Shown: piece by piece, positions 25,025-33,161 of the stretch
Layout: every line of letters starts with the position of its first letter
Numbering within the stretch: position 1 is the first letter of the stretch
NCBI RefSeq assembly: GCF_000426525.1
Contig: NZ_KE384533.1
Coordinates: 660,562 to 724,561 of the forward strand
From: Nocardioides alkalitolerans DSM 16699
Lineage (GTDB): Bacteria; Actinomycetota; Actinomycetes; Propionibacteriales; Nocardioidaceae
DNA length: 64,000 nucleotides
Reading direction: 5' to 3'
Translations under genes and position numbers: made by a program
Notes under the pieces: model-generated
Told to the model about the DNA's origin: nothing
Seen by the model: only the letters and a program-made list of their open reading frames with translations
Databases searched by the model: none

Positions 25025-26176
25025 GTGGACCTCACCCTGAGCGACGACCAGCAGTCCTTCCGCGCCGCGGCCCGGGAGTTCCTCGACCGCGAGGTCGTCC
25101 CCTTCCGCACGGAGTGGGACCACGCGGAGTCCGTCGACCTCGCGATCGTGCCCAAGCTCGGCGAGCAGGGCTTCTTCGGGCTGATGCTGCCGGAGCAGTA
25201 CGGCGGGCTCGGCCTCGACCTGCTCACCTACTGCGTCGCGATGGAGGAGCTGGGTCGCGCCGACTCGGCGATCCGCGGCATCGTCTCGGTCTCCGCGGGG
25301 CTGGTGGGCAAGCCGATCCTGGCCCACGGCACCGACGCCCAGAAGGAGCGCTGGCTGCCCGGCATCGCGTCGGGCGAGCTGCTCGGCTGCTTCGGCCTCA
25401 CCGAGCCCGACCACGGCTCCGACGCCGCCCACCTGCGCGCGAAGGCGGTGCGCGACGGCGACGACTGGCTGATCACGGGCGAGAAGATCTTCATCACGAA
25501 CGGCACGTGGGCCGACGTCTGCCTCGTCTTCGCCCGCACCGGTGGCGACGGCCCGCGCGGCATCACCGCGTTCCTCGTGCCCACCGACAGCCCCGGCTTC
25601 GAGCGCCGCCTCGTCACGGGCAAGCTCGGGCTGCGCGGCCAGGCGACGGCGGCGCTGTCGCTGACCGACGTCCGGGTGTCGGCCGACGCCGTGCTCGGCG
25701 AGGAGGGCCAGGGCTTCAAGATCGCGATGTCGACGCTCGACACCGGCCGGGTCGGCATCGCCGCCAGCTGCACCGGCATCATCGCGGGCTGCCTGGCCGC
25801 CGTCGTCGACTACACGACGCAGCGCGAGCAGTTCGGCAAGCCCGTGGCGGGCTACCAGCTCGTGCAGGACATGATCGCCGACATCTCGGTCGACGCCGAC
25901 GCCGCGCGCCTGCTCGTGTGGCGCGCCGCCGACCTCGCGATGCGGGGCGAGAACTTCTCGATCGCCGCGTCGAAGGCGAAGTACTTCGCGTCCGAGGCCG
26001 CCGTGCGCGCCGCCAACAACGCGGTCCAGTGCTTCGGCGGCTACGGCTACGTCGACGACTACCCGGTGGCGAAGTACCTGCGCGACGCCCGCGTGATGAC
26101 GCTCTACGAAGGCACCAGCCAGATCCAGAAGCTGCTCATCGGCCGCTCCGAGACGAAGATCTCGGCCTTCGGCTGA
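25025..26176 (+). CDS. Acyl-CoA dehydrogenase
   Basis: A 383-residue FAD enzyme catalysing the first oxidation of beta-oxidation (acyl-CoA to trans-2-enoyl-CoA). Features are the N-terminal helical domain, FGLTEPDHGSDAAHL and WLITGEKIFITNG in the beta domain, FGKPVAGYQLVQDMIADI, CFGGYGYVDDYPVAKYLRDARV, and the catalytic base E362 in TLYEGTSQIQK. Position 362 is the usual one for short- and medium-chain enzymes and glutaryl-CoA dehydrogenase-like proteins. The GTG start follows a TAGAAC box. No electron-transfer flavoprotein genes are in the window. Confidence 0.93.
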   Translation: MDLTLSDDQQSFRAAAREFLDREVVPFRTEWDHAESVDLAIVPKLGEQGFFGLMLPEQYGGLGLDLLTYCVAMEELGRADSAIRGIVSVSAGLVGKPILAHGTDAQKERWLPGIASGELLGCFGLTEPDHGSDAAHLRAKAVRDGDDWLITGEKIFITNGTWADVCLVFARTGGDGPRGITAFLVPTDSPGFERRLVTGKLGLRGQATAALSLTDVRVSADAVLGEEGQGFKIAMSTLDTGRVGIAASCTGIIAGCLAAVVDYTTQREQFGKPVAGYQLVQDMIADISVDADAARLLVWRAADLAMRGENFSIAASKAKYFASEAAVRAANNAVQCFGGYGYVDDYPVAKYLRDARVMTLYEGTSQIQKLLIGRSETKISAFG

Positions 26177-26230
26177 GCACGGGCTCCCGGCGTACGGCGC
26201 GCGGCCCGTCGGCCCGCCCGCGCCGCGTCC

Positions 26231-26236
26231 TAGGCT
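26231..26236 (+). promoter_or_regulatory. Putative -10 box (TAGGCT) for leaderless manA
   Basis: TAGGCT is followed by 7 nt and the ATG at 26244, without a ribosome binding site. It may drive manA and the polyamine genes behind it. Confidence 0.55.
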
Positions 26237-26243
26237 GAGACCC

Positions 26244-27434
26244 ATGTACCGACTCCGCAACGGCGTGCAGAACTACCAGTGGGGCTCCCCGGAGGCGATC
26301 CCGCGCTTCCTCGGCGAGCGCCCCGACGGCACCCCGGTGGCGGAGGTCTGGATCGGCACGCACGCGCTGCGACCCTCGACCGTCGTCGACGCCGACGGCA
26401 GCACGAAGCCGCTGCCCGACGTCGCCGGCGACCTGCCGTTCATGCTCAAGGTGCTCGCCGCCGACCAGCCGCTGTCGCTGCAGGTGCACCCGAGCAAGGG
26501 GCAGGCCGAGGACGGGTACGCCGAGGAGGAGCGCGCGGGCATCCCGCTCGACGCCCCGAACCGCGTCTACAAGGACGCCAACCACAAGCCCGAGATGGTC
26601 TACGCCCTCACGACCTTCGACAGCCTCATCGGCTTCCGCCCGACGGTCGAGATCCTGCGCGTGCTCGCGCCCCTGGAGACCCCGCTGACACAGCGGCTCG
26701 CGGAGGACCTGCGCGCCGACCCCGGGTTCGCCGGCATCGTGCGCCGCGTCGAGTGGCTGCTGTCGTCGGAGGTATCGCCCGCCCAGGTCGGCGAGGTCGT
26801 CGGCGCGTGCCGCGCGCTCGGCAAGATGGGCATGGACATCAAGCGCGCCTACTCCACCGCCGTCGAGATCGCCGAGTACTTCCCGGAGGACGTCGGCGTC
26901 ATCATCTCGCTGATGCTCAACCGCATGACGCTCCAGCCGGGCGAGGCCGCCTACCTGGGCGCAGGCATCATCCACGCCCACCTCAAGGGGCTCTGCCTCG
27001 AGGTGATGGCGTCCTCCGACAACGTGCTGCGCGCGGGCCTCACCACGAAGCACATCGACAGCGAGGGCCTCGTGACCTGCCTGGGCACGACGGGCATGGC
27101 CCGCATCGCGCGCGTGAACCCGGAGTTCGTGCTCGCCGACACCGAGGTCTTCAGCCCGGCCGACGTGGAGTTCGCGCTCGCGGTCACCCAGGTGTCGCAC
27201 GCGGAGCCCGAGGGCGTCGCCGTCGTCGACGCGAAGAAGTCGCTGCTCATCTGCACCGGCGGCGAGGTCGAGGTGCGCACCGGGGCGGGCGAGAAGATGG
27301 CCCTCGGCCGCGGCGAGTCGGTCTACCTCGGCCCGGACGACCATGACTGCGTCGTCGTCGGTCTCGGCGAGGTCGCGCAGGCCTTCGAGCCGGCCCGCCG
27401 GGCCGTGCACTCGCGCCTCGTCGACATGGTCTGA
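26244..27434 (+). CDS. manA: Mannose-6-phosphate isomerase, type I
   Basis: A 396-residue cupin metalloenzyme interconverting mannose-6-phosphate and fructose-6-phosphate. The zinc ligands are visible: Q and H in LSLQVHPSKGQAE, E in NHKPEMVYAL, and H in AGIIHAHLKGLCLEVM. Length and order are normal for type I. It supplies mannose units for glycans, mycothiol-independent glycosylation or GDP-mannose. It is leaderless (TAGGCT box) and only 4 bp separate it from the BpsA-GNAT gene, so it is probably the first gene of that operon; whether mannose is part of the product is unknown. Confidence 0.94.
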   Translation: MYRLRNGVQNYQWGSPEAIPRFLGERPDGTPVAEVWIGTHALRPSTVVDADGSTKPLPDVAGDLPFMLKVLAADQPLSLQVHPSKGQAEDGYAEEERAGIPLDAPNRVYKDANHKPEMVYALTTFDSLIGFRPTVEILRVLAPLETPLTQRLAEDLRADPGFAGIVRRVEWLLSSEVSPAQVGEVVGACRALGKMGMDIKRAYSTAVEIAEYFPEDVGVIISLMLNRMTLQPGEAAYLGAGIIHAHLKGLCLEVMASSDNVLRAGLTTKHIDSEGLVTCLGTTGMARIARVNPEFVLADTEVFSPADVEFALAVTQVSHAEPEGVAVVDAKKSLLICTGGEVEVRTGAGEKMALGRGESVYLGPDDHDCVVVGLGEVAQAFEPARRAVHSRLVDMV

Positions 27435-27438
27435 GCGG

Positions 27439-29253
27439 GTGACCGAGCCGACCCCGGGCGACGGGCCCCCGTCGTACGACGTGCCCCTCGCGCTGCTGGG
27501 CGACGTCGCGCGCGCCGTCGACCTCGCGGAGGGCGAGGCCGGGGTGCTGCGGGTGCTGCGCGCCCTCGCCTCGGGGGAGCGGGTGGCCACCAACGTGGCG
27601 GCCCGCGCCGCCCGCCTGCCGGTGCCGCTGGCGGCCGCCGTGCTCGCCGAGCTGCGCAAGGTCGACCTCGTCGACGGGCAGCGCCCCGCCGGCCTGACCG
27701 AGGCGGGCCGTGCGCTCGTCGCGACGCTGGCCCTCGCGCCGGTCGCCGTACCCACCCTGGAGCAGCTGGCGCCGGTCGTGGCCGAGCTGCAGACCTACCT
27801 CGACGACGGGCCGGAGGTCGACCTCACCCTCGACCAGTCGTTCGCGACGGCCGAGACGAAGGTGCGTCGGGTGGTCGCGATGATCGCCGCGGGCGTGCTG
27901 CCGACGCCGGCCCTGCTCGCCGTGGGCGACGACGACCTGGTGACCGTGGCGGTCGACCGGGTGCAGCGGGCGCTGGGCGTCCGGCTGGCGGCCCGGCTGA
28001 CCGCGGTCGACGTCTCCGACGGCGTGCTCGCCACCCTGCGCGCGGCGTTGGCCGGGTCGCCGAGCGAGGTGGTCGTCGTCGAGCACGACCTCCGCGCGCC
28101 CCTGCCCGAGGCGCTCCGCGGCGTGCACACCGCGGTGATGACCGACCCGCCGTACACGACCGACGGCGCCGCCCTCTTCCTCGCCCGCGCCGTCGAGGGC
28201 CTCCGGGCGGGCCCGGGCTGGGACGTGCTGCTGCACTACGGCCCCAAGCCGCCCCACCTCGCGCTCGACCTCCAGCGGGCGCTCACCGAGCAGGCGCTCG
28301 TGGTGCGCACCCTCGAGCGCGGGTTCAGCGAGTACCTCGGCGCCGGCGTCATCGGCGGCCGCTCCGACGCCTACCACCTCGAGCTCGCCGACCCGACCCG
28401 GGCGCGGCCGGTGCGGGCGTCCTACGACGGCCCGCTCTACACCGCCGACGTCCGCAACCGCGCCCGCCACTACACGTGCACGAGCTGCCGCGCCGCGTAC
28501 GTCGTCGGCCCCGGCCTCGAGCTCACCGGCGTCCGGGACCTCAAGGAGCGCGGCTGCGCGACCTGCGGGGGTACGTCGTTCGCCCCGGGCCGGCTCGTGG
28601 CGGCGACCACCGCGCCCACCCCGGCCCCCGCTCCGCCCCCCGCTCCGGCTCCGGTGGGTCGCGCCCCGGCCGACAGCCCTGCGCCACCGGAGGTGCCGCA
28701 CCCCACCACGGGGGCGACCGAGCGGGCGCCCGAGCCCGAGGAGCCCGCCCCCTTCCACGTCCGCCCGGCCCGACCGGACGACGTGCCCGCGATCGCGGAC
28801 TACGAGATCGCGATCGCCCGGGTCTCGTTCGGCGACGGCGCCATCACCGACCCCGCGCAGCACGCCGGACGCATCACGAAGGCGCTCGACCGCGACCCCC
28901 GCGGCTGCCTCGTGGCCGAGTCCGGCACCGCCGACGCGGCAGGCGGCCAGGTCGTCGGCTGGCTCTGGATGAGCATCAACGAGAACTTCCTGACCAAGGA
29001 GCGGTACGCGACGTTCCGCTCCCTGGCGGTGCACCCCGACCTCGACGCGACGACCAGCCCGGCGGTGGGGCGCGCGCTCATCCGCGAGGGCCTCGCGTAC
29101 GCCGCGGAGCACGGCGTCGCGGAGGTCACCGGCAAGGTGCACAGCGCCAACGTGAAGATGCGGATGCTCTACCGCGAGTTCGGCTTCACCCCGCAGCACC
29201 TGACGATGGACCTGACCCTGCCCGACGGCGGCACGGACGCTCCCGGTGCCTGA
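27439..29253 (+). CDS. bpsA: BpsA-like branched-polyamine synthase fused to a zinc ribbon and a GNAT domain
   Basis: A 604-residue fusion. Residues about 1-95 form a winged-helix-like region; about 100-340 are the BpsA (N4-bis(aminopropyl)spermidine synthase) catalytic domain, a SAM-methyltransferase-like fold with G163-D-D-D-L and TDPPYT (D236 in TDPPY). BpsA moves aminopropyl groups from decarboxylated SAM to a secondary amine of spermidine, giving branched polyamines. C347, C350, C373 and C376 form a zinc ribbon, a Pro/Ala linker follows (about 385-435), and a GNAT domain ends the protein (about 439-595; FRSLAVHPDL, MRMLYREFGF). GTG 27439 lies 4 bp after manA. The stop is overlapped by the FkbH-like start. 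The function of the GNAT part and the true amine are unknown. Confidence 0.82.
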   Translation: MTEPTPGDGPPSYDVPLALLGDVARAVDLAEGEAGVLRVLRALASGERVATNVAARAARLPVPLAAAVLAELRKVDLVDGQRPAGLTEAGRALVATLALAPVAVPTLEQLAPVVAELQTYLDDGPEVDLTLDQSFATAETKVRRVVAMIAAGVLPTPALLAVGDDDLVTVAVDRVQRALGVRLAARLTAVDVSDGVLATLRAALAGSPSEVVVVEHDLRAPLPEALRGVHTAVMTDPPYTTDGAALFLARAVEGLRAGPGWDVLLHYGPKPPHLALDLQRALTEQALVVRTLERGFSEYLGAGVIGGRSDAYHLELADPTRARPVRASYDGPLYTADVRNRARHYTCTSCRAAYVVGPGLELTGVRDLKERGCATCGGTSFAPGRLVAATTAPTPAPAPPPAPAPVGRAPADSPAPPEVPHPTTGATERAPEPEEPAPFHVRPARPDDVPAIADYEIAIARVSFGDGAITDPAQHAGRITKALDRDPRGCLVAESGTADAAGGQVVGWLWMSINENFLTKERYATFRSLAVHPDLDATTSPAVGRALIREGLAYAAEHGVAEVTGKVHSANVKMRMLYREFGFTPQHLTMDLTLPDGGTDAPGA

Positions 29254-30361
29254 CCAGCCGGCCGACGTGCCCCCGGCCGACGAGCACCGCCCGCCCGCCG
29301 ACGCGGTGAAGGTCGTCGTGTGGGACCTCGACGGCACCACCTGGGACGACGTCGCCGTCGAGCTGCCCGACGGTGCCCGTCCCGAGCCCCGCCCCGACGT
29401 GCTGGCCGCCGCCCGCACCCTCGCCGCCCACGGCGTCGTCAGCAGCGTCGCGAGCCGGACCGACCCGGCGGTCGCCGCCCTGCTGACCGATCCGCCCACG
29501 CCCGCGCTGGCCGCCCTCGCCGACCTCGTCGTGGCGCCCCGGCTGGGCTGGCAGGACAAGTCCGTGATGCTGGCGGCGATCGCCGACGAGCTCGGCGTCG
29601 CCGTCGGCAGCCTGCTGCTCGTCGACGACAGCGGCTTCGAGCGCGCCGAGGTCGCCGCGCGCCTGCCCGCGGCCGGTACGACGACCCGCGCGGCCCTGCT
29701 GGCCGACCTCGCGGCCCCGCACCCCACCGTGCTGCCGGCCCGCACCTCGACCGAGAGCGCCGACCGCACCCGCCGCTACCAGGCCGAGGCCCGGCGCCGG
29801 GAGGCCGCGGCGTCGTACGCCGACCGCGATGCGTTCCTCGCCGCCTGCGACCTGCGCCTGACGGTCCGCCCGGCGACGCCCGCCGACCGCGACCGCGTCG
29901 TCGAGCTCGTGGCCCGCGCCCACCGCCTGGCCTCGACGCGCGTCGAGCTGGACCCCGCGTCGTACGACGCCTGGCTCGCCGCCGGGGACCGCCGCGTGGT
30001 CGTCGCGGGCCTCGTCGACCGGTTCGGCGACCACGGCACCATCGGCGTCGCGCTGCTCGCGGAGGGCGACGGGGCCACGACGGTGGAGGGCCTCGCGGTG
30101 TCGTGCCGAGTGGCGGGCCGCGGGGTGCCCGGCGCGTTCGTGACGACCCTGCGCCACCACGTCACCGGCGGTGCGCTCGCCCTGCCGATCCGTGTCACGT
30201 CGGCCAACGTCGAGCTGCGGATGCTGGTGCGCAGCCTCGGCGGCACGCTCGAGGTGCTGGGCCCCGACGAGGTCGTCGGTCGCTTCGCCCCCGGCCCGCC
30301 GCCCCCGCCGCCCGACTGGCTCCACGTCGACGACCGCCTCGCCCCGCAGGAGACCCCGTGA
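29246..30361 (+). CDS. FkbH-like HAD-IIIC protein with C-terminal acyltransferase-like domain
   Basis: A 371-residue protein. The HAD domain (about 20-170) has the nucleophile motif D27-L-D29-G-T (VVVWDLDGTTW), VSSVASRTDP, GWQDKSVMLAAIADELG and LLLVDDSGFERAEV, the signature of FkbH. The C-terminal part (about 205-350) is the GNAT-like domain of the family (LTVRPATPADRDRVVELV, SANVELRMLVRSLGG). Known FkbH enzymes take 1,3-bisphosphoglycerate and load a glyceryl group on an acyl carrier protein. It starts at GTG 29246, overlapping bpsA by 8 nt, and overlaps the ACP gene by 4 nt (GTGA). No polyketide synthase is near, so the acyl-ACP is probably used elsewhere. Confidence 0.85.
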   Translation: MPDQPADVPPADEHRPPADAVKVVVWDLDGTTWDDVAVELPDGARPEPRPDVLAAARTLAAHGVVSSVASRTDPAVAALLTDPPTPALAALADLVVAPRLGWQDKSVMLAAIADELGVAVGSLLLVDDSGFERAEVAARLPAAGTTTRAALLADLAAPHPTVLPARTSTESADRTRRYQAEARRREAAASYADRDAFLAACDLRLTVRPATPADRDRVVELVARAHRLASTRVELDPASYDAWLAAGDRRVVVAGLVDRFGDHGTIGVALLAEGDGATTVEGLAVSCRVAGRGVPGAFVTTLRHHVTGGALALPIRVTSANVELRMLVRSLGGTLEVLGPDEVVGRFAPGPPPPPPDWLHVDDRLAPQETP

Positions 30362-30615
30362 CCGACACCGACACCCGCACCGTCGTCCTCGACCTGCTCG
30401 CGACCGCGTCCGGCGTGTCGGCCGCCGACCTCGCCGCGCTGCCCGACGCCACGCCGCTGTTCGGGCCCCCGGTCGGCCTCGGCTCGCGCACGGGCGCGCA
30501 GCTGCTCGACCGGATCCTCGCGACGACGGGCGTCGACGTCGCGGGGGAGGACCTCGCGCTCGAGTCGCTCACCTCGCTGGGCGCGCTCGTGGGGTTCGTC
30601 GCCGACCGGCGCTGA
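30358..30615 (+). CDS. Small acyl carrier protein
   Basis: An 85-residue carrier-protein-like sequence. Helix 1 (TRTVVLDLLATASGV), a loop, and then PLFGPPVGLGSRTGAQLLDRI, where S43 (GLGSR) takes the place of the Ser in the usual DSL motif that receives phosphopantetheine; helix 3 and 4 follow (LESLTSLGALVGFVAD). The LFGxxxGLxS pattern is like the glyceryl-ACPs paired with FkbH. GTG 30358 overlaps the FkbH-like stop. The substitution of GSR for DSL is unusual and means pantetheinylation should be confirmed. It is the last plus-strand gene before the convergent speD. Confidence 0.75.
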   Translation: MTDTDTRTVVLDLLATASGVSAADLAALPDATPLFGPPVGLGSRTGAQLLDRILATTGVDVAGEDLALESLTSLGALVGFVADRR

Positions 30616-30660
30616 GCGCCACCGCCGAGGAGCCGCCGAGGAGCGGCTCATCCCATCAGG

Positions 30661-31008
30661 TCAGGCCGGGGGCTCCATGGTCACGTCGCGGGTGATGCGC
30701 GTGACGGCTGTGCGGGAGGCCTCGAGGCCGCGCTTCACGTGCTCGAGGATGACCTCGCCCTCGAGCACGCCGCACGTCAGCAGGTCGACGTTGGCGAGGT
30801 CGTGCTCGGGCCAGGTGTGGATGTTGAGGTGCGACTGGCTCAGCACGAGTGCGATGGTGACCGCACCGTTGGGGAACACGTGGCTGGCCTCGGCGAGCAC
30901 GATGGCGTTGCCGGCCTCGGAGGCCTCGCGCAGCACCTTCTTGAGGGCGGCCTCGTCGGTCAGGATCGTGGGGTGGTGCGTCCACAGGTCGACGGCGTAG
31001 GAGCACAT
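30661..31008 (-). CDS. speD: S-adenosylmethionine decarboxylase proenzyme
   Basis: A 115-residue pyruvoyl enzyme precursor producing decarboxylated SAM, the aminopropyl donor of polyamine synthesis. The self-cleavage Ser is S59 in LSQSHLNIHTWPEHDLANV, with H64 and C79 (DLLTCG) at the same +5 and +20 spacing as S63, H68 and C83 of the Thermotoga-type enzyme. The residue before the cleavage Ser is Gln (Q58) and not the usual Glu. The start is ATG 31008, near the normal family N-terminus (YAVDLWTHHPTILTD). It converges on the ACP gene and diverges from the PPTase gene, 69 bp away. Some SpeD homologues have shifted to other decarboxylations, so the activity is not certain. Confidence 0.85.
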   Translation of the reverse strand: MCSYAVDLWTHHPTILTDEAALKKVLREASEAGNAIVLAEASHVFPNGAVTIALVLSQSHLNIHTWPEHDLANVDLLTCGVLEGEVILEHVKRGLEASRTAVTRITRDVTMEPPA

Positions 31009-31077
31009 CTGGTCCCCGGACGGCGCCTGGACCGCCGCGAGCGGGTCGGCCAGGACGGGACGGTCGGAGGAGGAGTC

Positions 31078-31776
31078 GTGCACAGCGAGCAAGCGTACGT
31101 CGTGGCGCCCGGCAGCGCCGCCGTGGCGCTGACGACGCGGGCCGCCGCCCTGGAGCGCGCCGACGTCCTGAGCGCCGAGGAGCGGGCGTACGGCGCCTCG
31201 CTCGCCGCCCCCGCGGCCCGCGACGACGCGCTCGCCGGCCGGGTGCTGCTGCGGCTCGCGGTCGAGGCGCTGGGCGGCGGTCCGGCGCCGGCCGTCGTCG
31301 TACGACGTCGCTGCCCGCGCTGCGGGGCCGCCCACGGGGTCGCGACCCTGCCCGCGCTGGGCTGGGCGACGAGCCTCGCCCATGCCGACGGGCTCGTGGC
31401 GGTGGCGGTGGTGCCCGACGGGGCCCCGGGCCCGGTCGGCATCGACGTCGAGCGGGCCGACGCAGCGTCCGTGGAGTGGGTGCTGACGCCGGCCGAGCGT
31501 GCGGCCGTCGCGGACGACCGCAGCGCCTTCGCCCGGGTCTGGACCGCCAAGGAGGCCCTCCTCAAGGCGACCGGCGAGGGTGTCCACGGCGACCTGACGT
31601 CGCTCAAGGTCGACCCGGCGTCGCTCACGTACGACGACGCCCGCCGCCGCCCGGCCCTCGCGGGCGTGCGCCTGCACGCGGTGGCCGCGCCCGCGTCGTA
31701 CGTCGTGACGCTCGCGGCCGCGGTGGGGGAGGTGCGGGTGCTGGACCTCAGCGCCCGCGGCGCAGCAGGCCCCTGA
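31078..31776 (+). CDS. Sfp-type 4'-phosphopantetheinyl transferase
   Basis: A 232-residue enzyme that moves phosphopantetheine from CoA to a Ser of a carrier protein. The magnesium and CoA-binding motifs are GID-VE (D123, E125 in GPVGIDVERA) and FARVWTAKEALLKATGEG (W155, K158, E159). A CPRCGAAHG segment (about residues 77-85) is a Cys-containing feature also seen in some actinobacterial PPTases. GTG 31078 has a strong GGAGGAG upstream. It is divergent from speD and next to the ACP gene, the likely substrate. Its 3' end overlaps the convergent AI-2E gene by 29 nt. A role in general siderophore or polyketide activation cannot be excluded. Confidence 0.88.
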   Translation: MHSEQAYVVAPGSAAVALTTRAAALERADVLSAEERAYGASLAAPAARDDALAGRVLLRLAVEALGGGPAPAVVVRRRCPRCGAAHGVATLPALGWATSLAHADGLVAVAVVPDGAPGPVGIDVERADAASVEWVLTPAERAAVADDRSAFARVWTAKEALLKATGEGVHGDLTSLKVDPASLTYDDARRRPALAGVRLHAVAAPASYVVTLAAAVGEVRVLDLSARGAAGP

Positions 31777-33097
31777 GCCGGTCGCCGAGCGAGACGTCGG
31801 ACGACCGCGCGGACGTCGAGGAGGACGACGCCACCGTCGTGACCTTCGCCGGCGACGACCGTGTGTCGTCGCGCACCTTCTCCCGGAACTCGATGGGCGT
31901 CTCGCCCTTCTTGCCGTGGGGCACGTCGTCCGGCAGCGCCGGGTTGGCGCCCGCGGGACCGTCGGGACCGTCCGCGCCGTGGGAGTCCTGCAACGGGGCG
32001 TCGTCGGCGACCGCGTGGTCGACCTGCTCGTTGAGGTAGCGGAGCACCTCGGCGACGACGGCGGCCACGGGCACGGCGAGGAACGCGCCGGTGATGCCGA
32101 AGATCGTCGAGCCGGCGGTGACCGACATCAGCACGACGGCCGCGTGCAGGTTCATCGACTTGCCCTGCAGCCACGGCGAGAGCACGTTGCCCTCGATCTG
32201 CTGCACGGCGACGATGATGATGAGCACGATCAGCGCGTCGCCCGGACCGTTCGTGACGAGGGTGACGAGGCAGGCCAGACCGCCGGCGACGAACGCACCG
32301 ACGATCGGGATGAAGCCGGCGAAGAACGTCAGGATCGCCAGCGGGACCGCCAGCGGCACGCCGATGATCACGAGGCCGAGGCCGATGAAAAGCGCGTCGA
32401 TGAACGACACCAGCGCCTGCGTGCGGATGAAGCCGCCCAGCGTGTTCCAGGCCCGGCTCACGATCGCGATGGCGTGACCGCCGACCCGCTCGCCGGCGAC
32501 GGCGGAGACCCAGGGCAGGAAGCGGTGGCCGTCCTTGATGAAGAGGAAGGTCAGGATGAGCATCAGCACCAGGTTGATGAGGGCGTTCGTGATCGCCGTG
32601 ATGCCCGTGATGACGCCCGAGCTGATGGTGCTGATCTGGTTGGAGAGCTCGCTCTGCAGGTCCTCGAGCGCGCCCGTGATCTGGCCGTCGTCGATCTGCA
32701 GCGGCCCGGTCGTGAGCCAGGTGCGGATCTCGCCGACGCCGTCGACGGCGCTGTCGGCGATCTCGGACGACTGGCCGGCGACCTGGGGGGCGATGATCCA
32801 GACGACGAGGGCGATGCTGCCGAGGAAGCCGAGCATCACGCCGGCGGCGGCCAGCCCCGACGGCACGCCGTGCTTGCGCAGCCACGTGGTGGGCGGGGCC
32901 AGCACGGTCGCCAGCACCAGGGCGAGGGCGACCGGGAACCACACGACCCAGGTGTGCCCGATGATCCAGCCGAGGATGAAGAGGGCGGCGGCACCGACGA
33001 CGACCCGGATGCCCCAGGTGTTGACGCGCGAGAGTCCTCGCTCGATCACGTCCGCCCGGTCGGGAGTGGCGCGGTAGGGCGGCATGGCGGAGGTCAC
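31748..33097 (-). CDS. AI-2E/TqsA-type permease family protein
   Basis: A 449-residue membrane protein of the AI-2E transporter family (DUF20). It has about eight helices: two at 33-75, one at 82-105, a long extracytoplasmic stretch, then 170-195, 235-275, 280-300 and 310-345. Family blocks are FLFIKDGHRFLPWV, GGFIRTQALVSFIDALFIGLG and IPIVGAFVAGGL with IVAVQQIEGNVLSPWLQGKSMNL. The last ~90 residues are a low-complexity hydrophilic tail. Members export quorum-sensing signals or act as sodium/proton antiporters; the role here is open. GTG 33097 lies 6 nt after a TACTGT box. The 3' end overlaps the PPTase gene. Confidence 0.85.
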   Translation of the reverse strand: MTSAMPPYRATPDRADVIERGLSRVNTWGIRVVVGAAALFILGWIIGHTWVVWFPVALALVLATVLAPPTTWLRKHGVPSGLAAAGVMLGFLGSIALVVWIIAPQVAGQSSEIADSAVDGVGEIRTWLTTGPLQIDDGQITGALEDLQSELSNQISTISSGVITGITAITNALINLVLMLILTFLFIKDGHRFLPWVSAVAGERVGGHAIAIVSRAWNTLGGFIRTQALVSFIDALFIGLGLVIIGVPLAVPLAILTFFAGFIPIVGAFVAGGLACLVTLVTNGPGDALIVLIIIVAVQQIEGNVLSPWLQGKSMNLHAAVVLMSVTAGSTIFGITGAFLAVPVAAVVAEVLRYLNEQVDHAVADDAPLQDSHGADGPDGPAGANPALPDDVPHGKKGETPIEFREKVRDDTRSSPAKVTTVASSSSTSARSSDVSLGDRLRGLLRRGR

Positions 33098-33103
33098 CGG
33101 ACC

Positions 33104-33109
33104 ACAGTA
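33104..33109 (-). promoter_or_regulatory. Putative -10 box (TACTGT) for the AI-2E permease gene
   Basis: TACTGT on the minus strand, 6 nt before GTG 33097; decides between that GTG and the ATG at 33085. Confidence 0.5.
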
Positions 33110-33161
33110 AGTGCTCCCGGGCGGTCGGATCGGTCCGGCGGGGGCAGCCAGAGGGGTGATG

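Noticed and set aside
29246-30615. Polyketide or NRPS cluster suggested by FkbH, ACP and PPTase
   Set aside because: No ketosynthase, acyltransferase, adenylation or condensation gene is present on either side, so a polyketide claim is not supported.
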